A DNA stretch of 64,000 nt from positions 62,001 through 126,000 of the forward strand of contig CM074133.1 of NCBI GenBank assembly GCA_037178625.1. Reading direction: 5' to 3'. A program made the position numbers and the translations under genes. The notes under the pieces were generated by a model. That model was not told where the DNA came from, did not search any database, and saw nothing but the letters and a program-made list of their open reading frames with translations. Shown here in pieces: positions 21,812-36,800 of this stretch. The DNA comes from Skeletonema tropicum (taxonomy: Eukaryota > Bacillariophyta > Thalassiosirophyceae > Thalassiosirales > Thalassiosiraceae). Every line of letters starts with the position of its first letter. Positions within the stretch are counted from its first letter, which is position 1.

Positions 21812-24800
21812 CAATTTCACGAGAGACAAAACGCTTGATACGATATGTTTAGTTGCTCGACTGTAACACAGCACTTGGCGGCATTAGTCATCTACCAAGC
21901 ATAGCATAGCTTGTAGAGAGATAGATGTGTCACGTCTATGCAATCCTGATCTGCTTCTATGCTATCTATTTCGTAGGCAAGTGTTTTGGGCCACTACGCT
22001 ACAAGCGGCTCATTGCTACAGTGACAACGTTTGATACGATAGATGAAGTATCTCAGGAGCATTGGCTAATGCCTCTCCAACACACAAGACTGTACCTTAC
22101 GCTGAAGAATCTTTGCACCCTCCTACTACGTTCAAAGCACACAGACTCAGCACATCTACGGCTTGTCCTGCTGACAACAATAGATATCTTCAAATGACCA
22201 GTCTCTTCATCGTTGCCCCCTTCGAGGGGGAGTAGAGAAAGAAGTCTGTCATGGTGTTTGTAGGTAAGATGCGACGACTCAAGCGCAAAAAGTCAGTTCC
22301 ACCATGAAGGTGAATGTGAATATATGAGGGTGGGGCTGGGGCTGGGATGCCACCTCTTGCGTTTCAGAACGTCCTTGAAGCAAAACGTGCGACCCCATGG
22401 AGCACGAATTGACAGTGGGACTCATAGTGGATATGGATGCTTCGTATAAAAGGAGGAGTGAGAATTGGTTTTGGTTTGGTTACAGCAACCAGAAAGAGAG
22501 ATGCGGTCATGACGAACAAGCGTATGAATACGAGTACAGTCCCTCCCGCCCTGGATCCGATTGTGATCGTCCCCTGAAAAATGTAATTGTGGCAACAATG
22601 AATATATCTTTTCACTGGGAGCTTTGAACTGCATTTGTACATACCAGCCAGCGGTTGCAGCGCAGGTGAAGATCAATCTAAACCAGAGATATTTCTCGCA
22701 ACTTTTAACATGTTGTGTCAATCGCGTGGTACTCGACTTGTCCGATCACCTCACGAGAGAAATGTTCACACCTATATACTGCGTAAGTGACTGTGCAGGT
22801 GCATTGCTTCTGATTATGTACAACTCAAAAGAAGAGCTAATACTGATTGTTCTTCTTGAAAAGAACGGTTTGTAGTTGCTTTCATTTGTGAATAGCGGGC
22901 AAAACTGACGCTGACGTCCCAGCACCTCACAATCAACTATCACAAGGTTAGGATTGCATTTATCAGATGTTGTTTCTTATTTCTCTCTCGATCTAGATCT
23001 AGAGCCTTCGATTCTTTCGGTTAGTCATCCAATCATAAGATCTCAGGAAGAAGCTCTCTAGCAACTTTCTATCTTTCATCTTCGTGTCGCTCTCCGCTGT
23101 GGCAGCTCGCGCCCACGCAACTATTCAGCTTTCAGTTTGTCCGCACGGTGGCAAAGGCTCTGCTAGGCCTCTAGCTCTAGAGAGGTAAGGGGGGCATTTC
23201 ACGAGAGACAACGCTTGATACGATATGTTAGTTAGCTCGACTGTAACACAGCACTTGGCGGCATTAGGTCATCTACCAAGCTATAGCATAGCTTGTAGAG
23301 ATAGATGTGTCACGTCTATGCAATCCTGATCTGCTTCTATGCTATCGTATCGTAGCAAGTGTTTTGGGCCACTACGCTACAAGCGGCTCATTGCTACAGT
23401 GACAACGTTGATACGATAGATGAAGTATCATCAGGAGCATTGGCTAATGCCTCTCACACACACACAAGACTGTACCTTACGCTGAAGAATCTTCTTGACC
23501 TCCTTACTACTTTCAAAGCACACAGACTCAGCACATTCTACGGCTTGTCCTGCTGACAACAATAGATATCTTCAAATGACCAGTCTCTTCATCGTTGCCC
23601 CCTTCGAAGTAGAGAAGAGAAGTCTTGTCATTGTTTGTAGGTAAGATGCGACGACTCAAGCGCAAGTCAAGTTCCACCATGAAGGTGAATGTGAATATGA
23701 GGTGGGTGGGCTGGGGCTGGGATGGGATGCCACCTCTTGCGTTTCAGAACGTCCTTGAAGGCAAAACGTGCGAACCCATGGAGCACGAATTGACAGTGGG
23801 ACTCATAGTGGATATGGATGCTTCGTAGAAAGGAGGAGTGAAGAATTGGTTGGTTTGGTTACAGCAAACAGAAGAGAGATGCGGCTCATGACGGAACAAG
23901 CGTATGAATACGAGTACAGTCCCCTCCCGGCCCTGGATCCGATGGGGGGGGTGATCGTCCCTGAAATGTAATTGTGGCAACAATGAATATAATCTTTCAC
24001 TGGGAGCTTTGAAACTGCATTTGTACATACCAGCCAGCGGTGCAGCGGCAAGGTGAAGATCAATCTAAACCAGAAGATATTTCTCGCAACTTTGTTTATT
24101 TTTTTTAAAACATGTTGTGTCAATCCGGTACTCGACTTGTCCGATCACCTCAACGCGAGAAATGTTCACACCTATATACTGCGTAAGTGACTGTGCAGGT
24201 GCATTGCTTCTGATTATGTACAACTCAAAAAAAGAAGAGCTAATACTGATTGTTCTTCTTGAAAAGAAAAACGGTTGTAGTTGCTTTCATTTGTGAATAG
24301 CGGGCAAACTGACGCTGACGTCCCAGCCTCCTCACAATCAACTATCACAAGGTAGGATTGCATTTATCAGATGTTGTTTTCTCTCTCTCGATCTAGATCT
24401 AGAGCCTTCGATTCTTTCGTTAGTCATTCCAATCATAAGATCTCAGGAAGAAGCTCTTTTTTTTTTTTTTTTCTAGCAACTTTCTATCTTTCATCTTCGT
24501 GTCGCTCTCCGCTGTGGCAGCTCGCGCCCACGCAACTATTCACTTTCAGTTTGTCCGCACGGTGGCAGGCTCTGCTAGGCCTCTAGCTCTAGAGAGGTAG
24601 GGGGCAAATTTCACGAGAGACAACGCTTGATACGATATGTTAGTTGCTCGACTGTAACACAGCACTTGGCGGCATTAGGTCATCTACCAAGCTATAGCAT
24701 AGCTTGTAGAGATAGATGTGTCACGTCTATGCAATCCTGATCTGCTTCTATGCTATCGTATCGTAGGCAAGTGTTTTGGGCCACTACGCTACAAGCGGCT

Positions 24801-27800
24801 CATTGCTACAGTGACAACGTTTGATACGATAGATGAAGTATCATCAGGAGCATTGGCTAATGCCTCTCCAAACACACAAGACTGTACCTTACGCTGAAGA
24901 ATCTTGACCTCCTTAACTACTTTCAAAGCACACAGACTCAGCACATTCTACGGCCGGCTTGTCCTGCTGACAACAATAGATATCTTCAAATGACCAGTCT
25001 CTTCATCGTTGCCCCCCTTCGAAGTAGAGAAGAGAAGTCTTGCCATTGTTTGTAGGTAAGATGCGACGACTCAGCGCAAGTCAAGTTCCACCATGAAGGT
25101 TGAATGTGAATATGAGGGTGGGCTGGGGCTGGGGCTGGGATGCCACCTCTTGCGTTTCAGAACGTCCTTGAAGGCAAAAACGTGCGACCCCATGGAGCAC
25201 GAATTGACAGTGGGACTCATAGTGGATATGGATGCTTCGTAAAGAAAGGAGGAGTGAAGAATTGGGTTGGTTTGGTTACAGCAAACAGAAGAGAGATGCG
25301 GCTCATGATGAACAAGCGTATGAATACGAGTACAGTCCCCTCCCGGCCCTGGATCCGATTAGTGATCGTCCCCTGAAATGTAATTGTGGCAACAATGAAT
25401 ATAATCTTTTCACTGGGAGCTTTGAAACTGCATTTGTACATACCAGCCAGCGGTGCAGCGGCAGGTGAAGATCAATCTAAACCAGAGATATTTCTCGCAA
25501 CTTGAACATGTTGTGTCAATCCGGTACTCGACTTGTCCGATCACCTCAACGAGAGAAATGTTCACACCTATATACTGCGTAAGTGACTGTGCAGGTGCAT
25601 TGCTTCTGATTATGTACAACTCAAAAGAAGAGCTAATACTGATTGTTCTTCTTGAAAAGAACGGTTGTAGTTGCTTTCATTTGTGAATAGCGGGCAAACT
25701 GACGCTGACGTCCCAGCCTCACAACTCACAATCAACTATCACAAGGCAGGATTGCATTTATCAGATGTTGTTTCTCTCTCTCTCGATCTAGATCTAGAGC
25801 CTTCGATTCTTTCGGTAGTCATTCAATCATAAGTTCTCAGGAAGAAGCTCTCTAGCAACTTTCTATCTTTCATCTTCGTGTCGCTCTCCGCTGTGGCAGC
25901 TCGCGCCCACGCAACTATTCAGTTTCAGTTTGTCCGCACGGTGGCAGGCTCAGCTAGGCCTCTAGCTCTAGAGAGGTAGGGGGCAATTTCACGAGAGACA
26001 ACGCTTGATACGATATGTTAGTTGCTCGACTGTAACACAGCACTTGGCGGCATTAGGTCATCTACCAAGCTATAGCATAGCTTGTAGAGATAGATGTGTC
26101 ACGTCTATGCAATCCTGATCTGCTTCTATGCTATCGTATCGTAGGCAAGTGTTTTGGGCCACTACGCTACAAGCGGCTCATTGCTACAGTGACAACGTTT
26201 GATACGATAGATGAAGTATCATCAGGAGCATTGGCTAATGCCTCTCCAACACACATACAAGACTGTACCTTACGCTGAAGAATCTTGACCTCCTTACTAC
26301 TTTCAAAGCACACAGACTCAGCACATTCTACGGGCTTGTCCTGCTGACAACAATAGATATCTTCAAATGACCAGTCTCTTCATCGTTGCCCCCTTCGAAG
26401 TAGAGAAGAGAAGTCTTGCCATTGTTTGTAGGTAAGATGCGACGACTCAAGCGCAAGTCAAGTTCCACCATGAAGGTGAATGTGAATATGAGGGTGGGGC
26501 TGGGGCTGGGGCTGGGGCTGGGATGCCACCTCTTGCGTTTCAGAACGTCCTTGAAGGCAAAACGTGCGACCCCATGGAGCACGAATTGACAGTGGGACTC
26601 ATAGTGGATATGGATGCTTCGTAAAAAAGGAGGAGTGAAGAATTGGGTTGGTTTGGTTACAGCAAACAGAAGAGAGATGCGGCTCATGATGAACAAGCGT
26701 ATGAATACGAGTACAGTCCCCTCCCGGCCCTGGATCCGATAGTGATCGTCCCCTGAAATGTAATTGTGGCAACAATGAATATAATCTTTTCACTGGGAGC
26801 TTTGAAACTGCATTTGTACATACCAGCCAGCGGTGCAGCGGCAGGTGAAGATCAATCTAAACCAGAGATATTTCTCGCAACTTGAACATGTTGTGTCAAT
26901 CCGGTACTCGACTTGTCCGATCACCTCAACGAGAGAAATGTTCACACCTATATACTGCGTAAGTGACTGTGCAGGTGCATTGCTTCTGATTATGTACAAC
27001 TCAAAAGAAGAGCTAATACTGATTGTTCTTCTTGAAAAGAACGGTTGTAGTTGCTTTCATTTGTGAATAGCGGGCAAACTGACGCTGACGTCCCAGCCTC
27101 ACAACTCACAATCAACTATCACAAGGCAGGATTGCATTTATCAGATGTTGTTTCTCTCTCTCTCGATCTAGATCTAGAGCCTTCGATTCTTTCGGTAGTC
27201 ATTCAATCATAAGATCTCAGGAAGAAGCTCTCTAGCAACTTTCTATCTTTCATCTTCGTGTCGCTCTCCGCTGTGGCAGCTCGCGCCCACGCAACTATTC
27301 AGTTTCAGTTTGTCCGCACGGTGGCAGGCTCAGCTAGGCCTCTAGCTCTAGAGAGGTAGGGGGCAATTTCACGAGAGACAACGCTTGATACGATATGTTA
27401 GTTGCTCGACTGTAACACAGCACTTGGCGGCATTAGGTCATCTACCAAGCTATAGCATAGCTTGTAGAGATAGATGTGTCACGTCTATGCAATCCTGATC
27501 TGCTTCTATGCTATCGTATCGTAGGCAAGTGTTTTGGGCCACTACGCTACAAGCGGCTCATTGCTACAGTGACAACGTTTGATACGATGGATGAAGTATC
27601 ATCAGGAGCATTGGCTAATGCCTCTCCAACACACATACAAGACTGTACCTTACGCTGAAGAATCTTGACCTCCTTACTACTTTCAAAGCACACAGACTCA
27701 GCACATTCTACGGGCTTGTCCTGCTGACAACAATAGATATCTTCAAATGACCAGTCTCTTCATCGTTGCCCCCTTCGAAGTAGAGAAGAGAAGTCTTGCC

Positions 27801-30800
27801 ATTGTTTGTAGGTAAGATGCGACGACTCAAGCGCAAGTCAAGTTCCACCATGAAGGTGAATGTGAATATGAGGGTGGGGCTGGGGCTGGGGCTGGGGCTG
27901 GGATGCCACCTCTTGCGTTTCAGAACGTCCTTGAAGGCAAAACGTGCGACCCCATGGAGCACGAATTGACAGTGGGACTCATAGTGGATATGGATGCTTC
28001 GTAAAAAAGGAGGAGTGAAGAATTGGGTTGGTTTGGTTACAGCAAACAGAAGAGAGATGCGGCTCATGATGAACAAGCGTATGAATACGAGTACAGTCCC
28101 CTCCCGGCCCTGGATCCGATAGTGATCGTCCCCTGAAATGTAATTGTGGCAACAATGAATATAATCTTTTCACTGGGAGCTTTGAAACTGCATTTGTACA
28201 TACCAGCCAGCGGTGCAGCGGCAGGTGAAGATCAATCTAAACCAGAGATATTTCTCGCAACTTGAACATGTTGTGTCAATCCGGTACTCGACTTGTCCGA
28301 TCACCTCAACGAGAGAAATGTTCACACCTATATACTGCGTAAGTGACTGTGCAGGTGCATTGCTTCTGATTATGTACAACTCAAAAGAAGAGCTAATACT
28401 GATTGTTCTTCTTGAAAAGAACGGTTGTAGTTGCTTTCATTTGTGAATAGCGGGCAAACTGACGCTGACGTCCCAGCCTCACAACTCACAATCAACTATC
28501 ACAAGGCAGGATTGCATTTATCAGATGTTGTTTCTCTCTCTCTCGATCTAGATCTAGAGCCTTCGATTCTTTCGGTAGTCATTCAATCATAAGATCTCAG
28601 GAAGAAGCTCTCTAGCAACTTTCTATCTTTCATCTTCGTGTCGCTCTCCGCTGTGGCAGCTCGCGCCCACGCAACTATTCAGTTTCAGTTTGTCCGCACG
28701 GTGGCAGGCTCAGCTAGGCCTCTAGCTCTAGAGAGGTAGGGGGCAATTTCACGAGAGACAACGCTTGATGCGATATGTTAGTTGCTCGACTGTAACACAG
28801 CACTTGGCGGCATTAGGTCATCTACCAAGCTATAGCATAGCTTGTAGAGATAGATGTGTCACGTCTATGCAATCCTGATCTGCTTCTATGCTATCGTATC
28901 GTAGGCAAGTGTTTTGGGCCACTACGCTACAAGCGGCTCATTGCTACAGTGACAACGTTTGATACGATAGATGAAGTATCATCAGGAGCATTGGCTAATG
29001 CCTCTCCAACACACATACAAGACTGTACCTTACGCTGAAGAATCTTGACCTCCTTACTACTTTCAAAGCACACAGTCGCAGCACATTCTACGGGCTTGTC
29101 CTGCTGACAACAATAGATATCTTCAAATGACCAGTCTCTTCATCGTTGCCCCCTTCGAAGTAGAGAAGAGAAGTCTTGCCATTGTTTGTAGGTAAGATGC
29201 GACGACTCAAGCGCAAGTCAAGTTCCACCATGAAGGTGAATGTGAATATGAGGGTGGGGCTGGGGCTGGGATGCCACCTCTTGCGTTTCAGAACGTCCTT
29301 GAAGGCAAAACGTGCGACCCCATGGAGCACGAATTGACAGTGGGACTCATAGTGGATATGGATGCTTCGTAAAAAAGGAGGAGTGAAGAATTGGGTTGGT
29401 TTGGTTACAGCAAACAGAAGAGAGATGCGGCTCATGATGAACAAGCGTATGAATACGAGTACAGTCCCCTCCCGGCCCTGGATCCGATAGTGATCGTCCC
29501 CTGAAATGTAATTGTGGCAACAATGAATATAATCTTTTCACTGGGAGCTTTGAAACTGCATTTGTACATACCAGCCAGCGGTGCAGCGGCAGGTGAAGAT
29601 CAATCTAAACCAGAGATATTTCTCGCAACTTGAACATGTTGTGTCAATCCGGTACTCGACTTGTCCGATCACCTCAACGAGAGAAATGTTCACACCTATA
29701 TACTGCGTAAGTGACTGTGCAGGTGCATTGCTTCTGATTATGTACAACTCAAAAGAAGAGCTAATACTGATTGTTCTTCTTGAAAAGAACGGTTGTAGTT
29801 GCTTTCATTTGTGAATAGCGGGCAAACTGACGCTGACGTCCCAGCCTCACAACTCACAATCAACTATCACAAGGCAGGATTGCATTTATCAGATGTTGTT
29901 TCTCTCTCTCTCGATCTAGATCTAGAGCCTTCGATTCTTTCGGTAGTCATTCAATCATAAGTTCTCAGGAAGAAGCTCTCTAGCAACTTTCTATCTTTCA
30001 TCTTCGTGTCGCTCTCCGCTGTGGCAGCTCGCGCCCACGCAACTATTCAGTTTCAGTTTGTCCGCACGGTGGCAGGCTCAGCTAGGCCTCTAGCTCTAGA
30101 GAGGTAGGGGGCAATTTCACGAGAGACAACGCTTGATACGATATGTTAGTTGCTCGACTGTAACACAGCACTTGGCGGCATTAGGTCATCTACCAAGCTA
30201 TAGCATAGCTTGTAGAGATAGATGTGTCACGTCTATGCAATCCTGATCTGCTTCTATGCTATCGTATCGTAGGCAAGTGTTTTGGGCCACTACGCTACAA
30301 GCGGCTCATTGCTACAGTGAAAACGTTTGATACGATGGATGAAGTATCATCAGGAGCATTGGCTAATGCCTCTCCAACACACATACAAGACTGTACCTTA
30401 CGCTGAAGAATCTTGACCTCCTTACTACTTTCAAAGCACACAGACTCAGCACATTCTACGGGCTTGTCCTGCTGACAACAATAGATATCTTCAAATGACC
30501 AGTCTCTTCATCGTTGCCCCCTTCGAAGTAGAGAAGAGAAGTCTTGCCATTGTTTGTAGGTAAGATGCGACGACTCAAGCGCAAGTCAAGTTCCACCATG
30601 AAGGTGAATGTGAATATGAGGGTGGGGCTGGGGCTGGGGCTGGGGCTGGGATGCCACCTCTTGCGTTTCAGAACGTCCTTGAAGGCAAAACGTGCGACCC
30701 CATGGAGCACGAATTGACAGTGGGACTCATAGTGGATATGGATGCTTCGTAAAAAAGGAGGAGTGAAGAATTGGGTTGGTTTGGTTACAGCAAACAGAAG

Positions 30801-33800
30801 AGAGATGCGGCTCATGATGAACAAGCGTATGAATACGAGTACAGTCCCCTCCCGGCCCTGGATCCGATAGTGATCGTCCCCTGAAATGTAATTGTGGCAA
30901 CAATGAATATAATCTTTTCACTGGGAGCTTTGAAACTGCATTTGTACATACCAGCCAGCGGTGCAGCGGCAGGTGAAGATCAATCTAAACCAGAGATATT
31001 TCTCGCAACTTGAACATGTTGTGTCAATCCGGTACTCGACTTGTCCGATCACCTCAACGAGAGAAATGTTCACACCTATATACTGCGTAAGTGACTGTGC
31101 AGGTGCATTGCTTCTGATTATGTACAACTCAAAAGAAGAGCTAATACTGATTGTTCTTCTTGAAAAGAACGGTTGTAGTTGCTTTCATTTGTGAATAGCG
31201 GGCAAACTGACGCTGACGTCCCAGCCTCACAACTCACAATCAACTATCACAAGGCAGGATTGCATTTATCAGATGTTGTTTCTCTCTCTCTCGATCTAGA
31301 TCTAGAGCCTTCGATTCTTTCGGTAGTCATTCAATCATAAGATCTCAGGAAGAAGCTCTCTAGCAACTTTCTATCTTTCATCTTCGTGTCGCTCTCCGCT
31401 GTGGCAGCTCGCGCCCACGCAACTATTCAGTTTCAGTTTGTCCGCACGGTGGCAGGCTCAGCTAGGCCTCTAGCTCTAGAGAGGTAGGGGGCAATTTCAC
31501 GAGAGACAACGCTTGATACGATATGTTAGTTGCTCGACTGTAACACAGCACTTGGCGGCATTAGGTCATCTACCAAGCTATAGCATAGCTTGTAGAGATA
31601 GATGTGTCACGTCTATGCAATCCTGATCTGCTTCTATGCTATCGTATCGTAGGCAAGTGTTTTGGGCCACTACGCTACAAGCGGCTCATTGCTACAGTGA
31701 CAACGTTTGATACGATAGATGAAGTATCATCAGGAGCATTGGCTAATGCCTCTCCAACACACATACAAGACTGTACCTTACGCTGAAGAATCTTGACCTC
31801 CTTACTACTTTCAAAGCACACAGTCGCAGCACATTCTACGGGCTTGTCCTGCTGACAACAATAGATATCTTCAAATGACCAGTCTCTTCATCGTTGCCCC
31901 CTTCGAAGTAGAGAAGAGAAGTCTTGCCATTGTTTGTAGGTAAGATGCGACGACTCAAGCGCAAGTCAAGTTCCACCATGAAGGTGAATGTGAATATGAG
32001 GGTGGGGCTGGGGCTGGGATGCCACCTCTTGCGTTTCAGAACGTCCTTGAAGGCAAAACGTGCGACCCCATGGAGCACGAATTGACAGTGGGACTCATAG
32101 TGGATATGGATGCTTCGTAAAAAAGGAGGAGTGAAGAATTGGGTTGGTTTGGTTACAGCAAACAGAAGAGAGATGCGGCTCATGATGAACAAGCGTATGA
32201 ATACGAGTACAGTCCCCTCCCGGCCCTGGATCCGATAGTGATCGTCCCCTGAAATGTAATTGTGGCAACAATGAATATAATCTTTTCACTGGGAGCTTTG
32301 AAACTGCATTTGTACATACCAGCCAGCGGTGCAGCGGCAGGTGAAGATCAATCTAAACCAGAGATATTTCTCGCAACTTGAACATGTTGTGTCAATCCGG
32401 TACTCGACTTGTCCGATCACCTCAACGAGAGAAATGTTCACACCTATATACTGCGTAAGTGACTGTGCAGGTGCATTGCTTCTGATTATGTACAACTCAA
32501 AAGAAGAGCTAATACTGATTGTTCTTCTTGAAAAGAACGGTTGTAGTTGCTTTCATTTGTGAATAGCGGGCAAACTGACGCTGACGTCCCAGCCTCACAA
32601 CTCACAATCAACTATCACAAGGCAGGATTGCATTTATCAGATGTTGTTTCTCTCTCTCTCGATCTAGATCTAGAGCCTTCGATTCTTTCGGTAGTCATTC
32701 AATCATAAGTTCTCAGGAAGAAGCTCTCTAGCAACTTTCTATCTTTCATCTTCGTGTCGCTCTCCGCTGTGGCAGCTCGCGCCCACGCAACTATTCAGTT
32801 TCAGTTTGTCCGCACGGTGGCAGGCTCAGCTAGGCCTCTAGCTCTAGAGAGGTAGGGGGCAATTTCACGAGAGACAACGCTTGATACGATATGTTAGTTG
32901 CTCGACTGTAACACAGCACTTGGCGGCATTAGGTCATCTACCAAGCTATAGCATAGCTTGTAGAGATAGATGTGTCACGTCTATGCAATCCTGATCTGCT
33001 TCTATGCTATCGTATCGTAGGCAAGTGTTTTGGGCCACTACGCTACAAGCGGCTCATTGCTACAGTGAAAACGTTTGATACGATGGATGAAGTATCATCA
33101 GGAGCATTGGCTAATGCCTCTCCAACACACATACAAGACTGTACCTTACGCTGAAGAATCTTGACCTCCTTACTACTTTCAAAGCACACAGACTCAGCAC
33201 ATTCTACGGGCTTGTCCTGCTGACAACAATAGATATCTTCAAATGACCAGTCTCTTCATCGTTGCCCCCTTCGAAGTAGAGAAGAGAAGTCTTGCCATTG
33301 TTTGTAGGTAAGATGCGACGACTCAAGCGCAAGTCAAGTTCCACCATGAAGGTGAATGTGAATATGAGGGTGGGGCTGGGGCTGGGGCTGGGATGCCACC
33401 TCTTGCGTTTCAGAACGTCCTTGAAGGCAAAACGTGCGACCCCATGGAGCACGAATTGACAGTGGGACTCATAGTGGATATGGATGCTTCGTAAAAAAGG
33501 AGGAGTGAAGAATTGGGTTGGTTTGGTTACAGCAAACAGAAGAGAGATGCGGCTCATGATGAACAAGCGTATGAATACGAGTACAGTCCCCTCCCGGCCC
33601 TGGATCCGATAGTGATCGTCCCCTGAAATGTAATTGTGGCAACAATGAATATAATCTTTTCACTGGGAGCTTTGAAACTGCATTTGTACATACCAGCCAG
33701 CGGTGCAGCGGCAGGTGAAGATCAATCTAAACCAGAGATATTTCTCGCAACTTGAACATGTTGTGTCAATCCGGTACTCGACTTGTCCGATCACCTCAAC

Positions 33801-36800
33801 GAGAGAAATGTTCACACCTATATACTGCGTAAGTGACTGTGCAGGTGCATTGCTTCTGATTATGTACAACTCAAAAGAAGAGCTAATACTGATTGTTCTT
33901 CTTGAAAAGAACGGTTGTAGTTGCTTTCATTTGTGAATAGCGGGCAAACTGACGCTGACGTCCCAGCCTCACAACTCACAATCAACTATCACAAGGCAGG
34001 ATTGCATTTATCAGATGTTGTTTCTCTCTCTCTCGATCTAGATCTAGAGCCTTCGATTCTTTCGGTAGTCATTCAATCATAAGATCTCAGGAAGAAGCTC
34101 TCTAGCAACTTTCTATCTTTCATCTTCGTGTCGCTCTCCGCTGTGGCAGCTCGCGCCCACGCAACTATTCAGTTTCAGTTTGTCCGCACGGTGGCAGGCT
34201 CAGCTAGGCCTCTAGCTCTAGAGAGGTAGGGGGCAATTTCACGAGAGACAACGCTTGATACGATATGTTAGTTGCTCGACTGTAACACAGCACTTGGCGG
34301 CATTAGGTCATCTACCAAGCTATAGCATAGCTTGTAGAGATAGATGTGTCACGTCTATGCAATCCTGATCTGCTTCTATGCTATCGTATCGTAGGCAAGT
34401 GTTTTGGGCCACTACGCTACAAGCGGCTCATTGCTACAGTGAAAACGTTTGATACGATGGATGAAGTATCATCAGGAGCATTGGCTAATGCCTCTCCAAC
34501 ACACATACAAGACTGTACCTTACGCTGAAGAATCTTGACCTCCTTACTACTTTCAAAGCACACAGACTCAGCACATTCTACGGGCTTGTCCTGCTGACAA
34601 CAATAGATATCTTCAAATGACCAGTCTCTTCATCGTTGCCCCCTTCGAAGTAGAGAAGAGAAGTCTTGCCATTGTTTGTAGGTAAGATGCGACGACTCAA
34701 GCGCAAGTCAAGTTCCACCATGAAGGTGAATGTGAATATGAGGGTGGGGCTGGGGCTGGGATGCCACCTCTTGCGTTTCAGAACGTCCTTGAAGGCAAAA
34801 CGTGCGACCCCATGGAGCACGAATTGACAGTGGGACTCATAGTGGATATGGATGCTTCGTAAAAAAGGAGGAGTGAAGAATTGGGTTGGTTTGGTTACAG
34901 CAAACAGAAGAGAGATGCGGCTCATGATGAACAAGCGTATGAATACGAGTACAGTCCCCTCCCGGCCCTGGATCCGATAGTGATCGTCCCCTGAAATGTA
35001 ATTGTGGCAACAATGAATATAATCTTTTCACTGGGAGCTTTGAAACTGCATTTGTACATACCAGCCAGCGGTGCAGCGGCAGGTGAAGATCAATCTAAAC
35101 CAGAGATATTTCTCGCAACTTGAACATGTTGTGTCAATCCGGTACTCGACTTGTCCGATCACCTCAACGAGAGAAATGTTCACACCTATATACTGCGTAA
35201 GTGACTGTGCAGGTGCATTGCTTCTGATTATGTACAACTCAAAAGAAGAGCTAATACTGATTGTTCTTCTTGAAAAGAACGGTTGTAGTTGCTTTCATTT
35301 GTGAATAGCGGGCAAACTGACGCTGACGTCCCAGCCTCACAACTCACAATCAACTATCACAAGGCAGGATTGCATTTATCAGATGTTGTTTCTCTCTCTC
35401 TCGATCTAGATCTAGAGCCTTCGATTCTTTCGGTAGTCATTCAATCATAAGATCTCAGGAAGAAGCTCTCTAGCAACTTTCTATCTTTCATCTTCGTGTC
35501 GCTCTCCGCTGTGGCAGCTCGCGCCCACGCAACTATTCAGTTTCAGTTTGTCCGCACGGTGGCAGGCTCAGCTAGGCCTCTAGCTCTAGAGAGGTAGGGG
35601 GCAATTTCACGAGAGACAACGCTTGATACGATATGTTAGTTGCTCGACTGTAACACAGCACTTGGCGGCATTAGGTCATCTACCAAGCTATAGCATAGCT
35701 TGTAGAGATAGATGTGTCACGTCTATGCAATCCTGATCTGCTTCTATGCTATCGTATCGTAGGCAAGTGTTTTGGGCCACTACGCTACAAGCGGCTCATT
35801 GCTACAGTGAAAACGTTTGATACGATGGATGAAGTATCATCAGGAGCATTGGCTAATGCCTCTCCAACACACATACAAGACTGTACCTTACGCTGAAGAA
35901 TCTTGACCTCCTTACTACTTTCAAAGCACACAGACTCAGCACATTCTACGGGCTTGTCCTGCTGACAACAATAGATATCTTCAAATGACCAGTCTCTTCA
36001 TCGTTGCCCCCTTCGAAGTAGAGAAGAGAAGTCTTGCCATTGTTTGTAGGTAAGATGCGACGACTCAAGCGCAAGTCAAGTTCCACCATGAAGGTGAATG
36101 TGAATATGAGGGTGGGGCTGGGGCTGGGATGCCACCTCTTGCGTTTCAGAACGTCCTTGAAGGCAAAACGTGCGACCCCATGGAGCACGAATTGACAGTG
36201 GGACTCATAGTGGATATGGATGCTTCGTAAAAAAGGAGGAGTGAAGAATTGGGTTGGTTTGGTTACAGCAAACAGAAGAGAGATGCGGCTCATGATGAAC
36301 AAGCGTATGAATACGAGTACAGTCCCCTCCCGGCCCTGGATCCGATAGTGATCGTCCCCTGAAATGTAATTGTGGCAACAATGAATATAATCTTTTCACT
36401 GGGAGCTTTGAAACTGCATTTGTACATACCAGCCAGCGGTGCAGCGGCAGGTGAAGATCAATCTAAACCAGAGATATTTCTCGCAACTTGAACATGTTGT
36501 GTCAATCCGGTACTCGACTTGTCCGATCACCTCAACGAGAGAAATGTTCACACCTATATACTGCGTAAGTGACTGTGCAGGTGCATTGCTTCTGATTATG
36601 TACAACTCAAAAGAAGAGCTAATACTGATTGTTCTTCTTGAAAAGAACGGTTGTAGTTGCTTTCATTTGTGAATAGCGGGCAAACTGACGCTGACGTCCC
36701 AGCCTCACAACTCACAATCAACTATCACAAGGCAGGATTGCATTTATCAGATGTTGTTTCTCTCTCTCTCGATCTAGATCTAGAGCCTTCGATTCTTTCG

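Noticed and set aside
22980..23010. tRNA or 5S gene candidates in the satellite and elsewhere
   Set aside because: No A/B box pair or cloverleaf was found by eye anywhere in the window.
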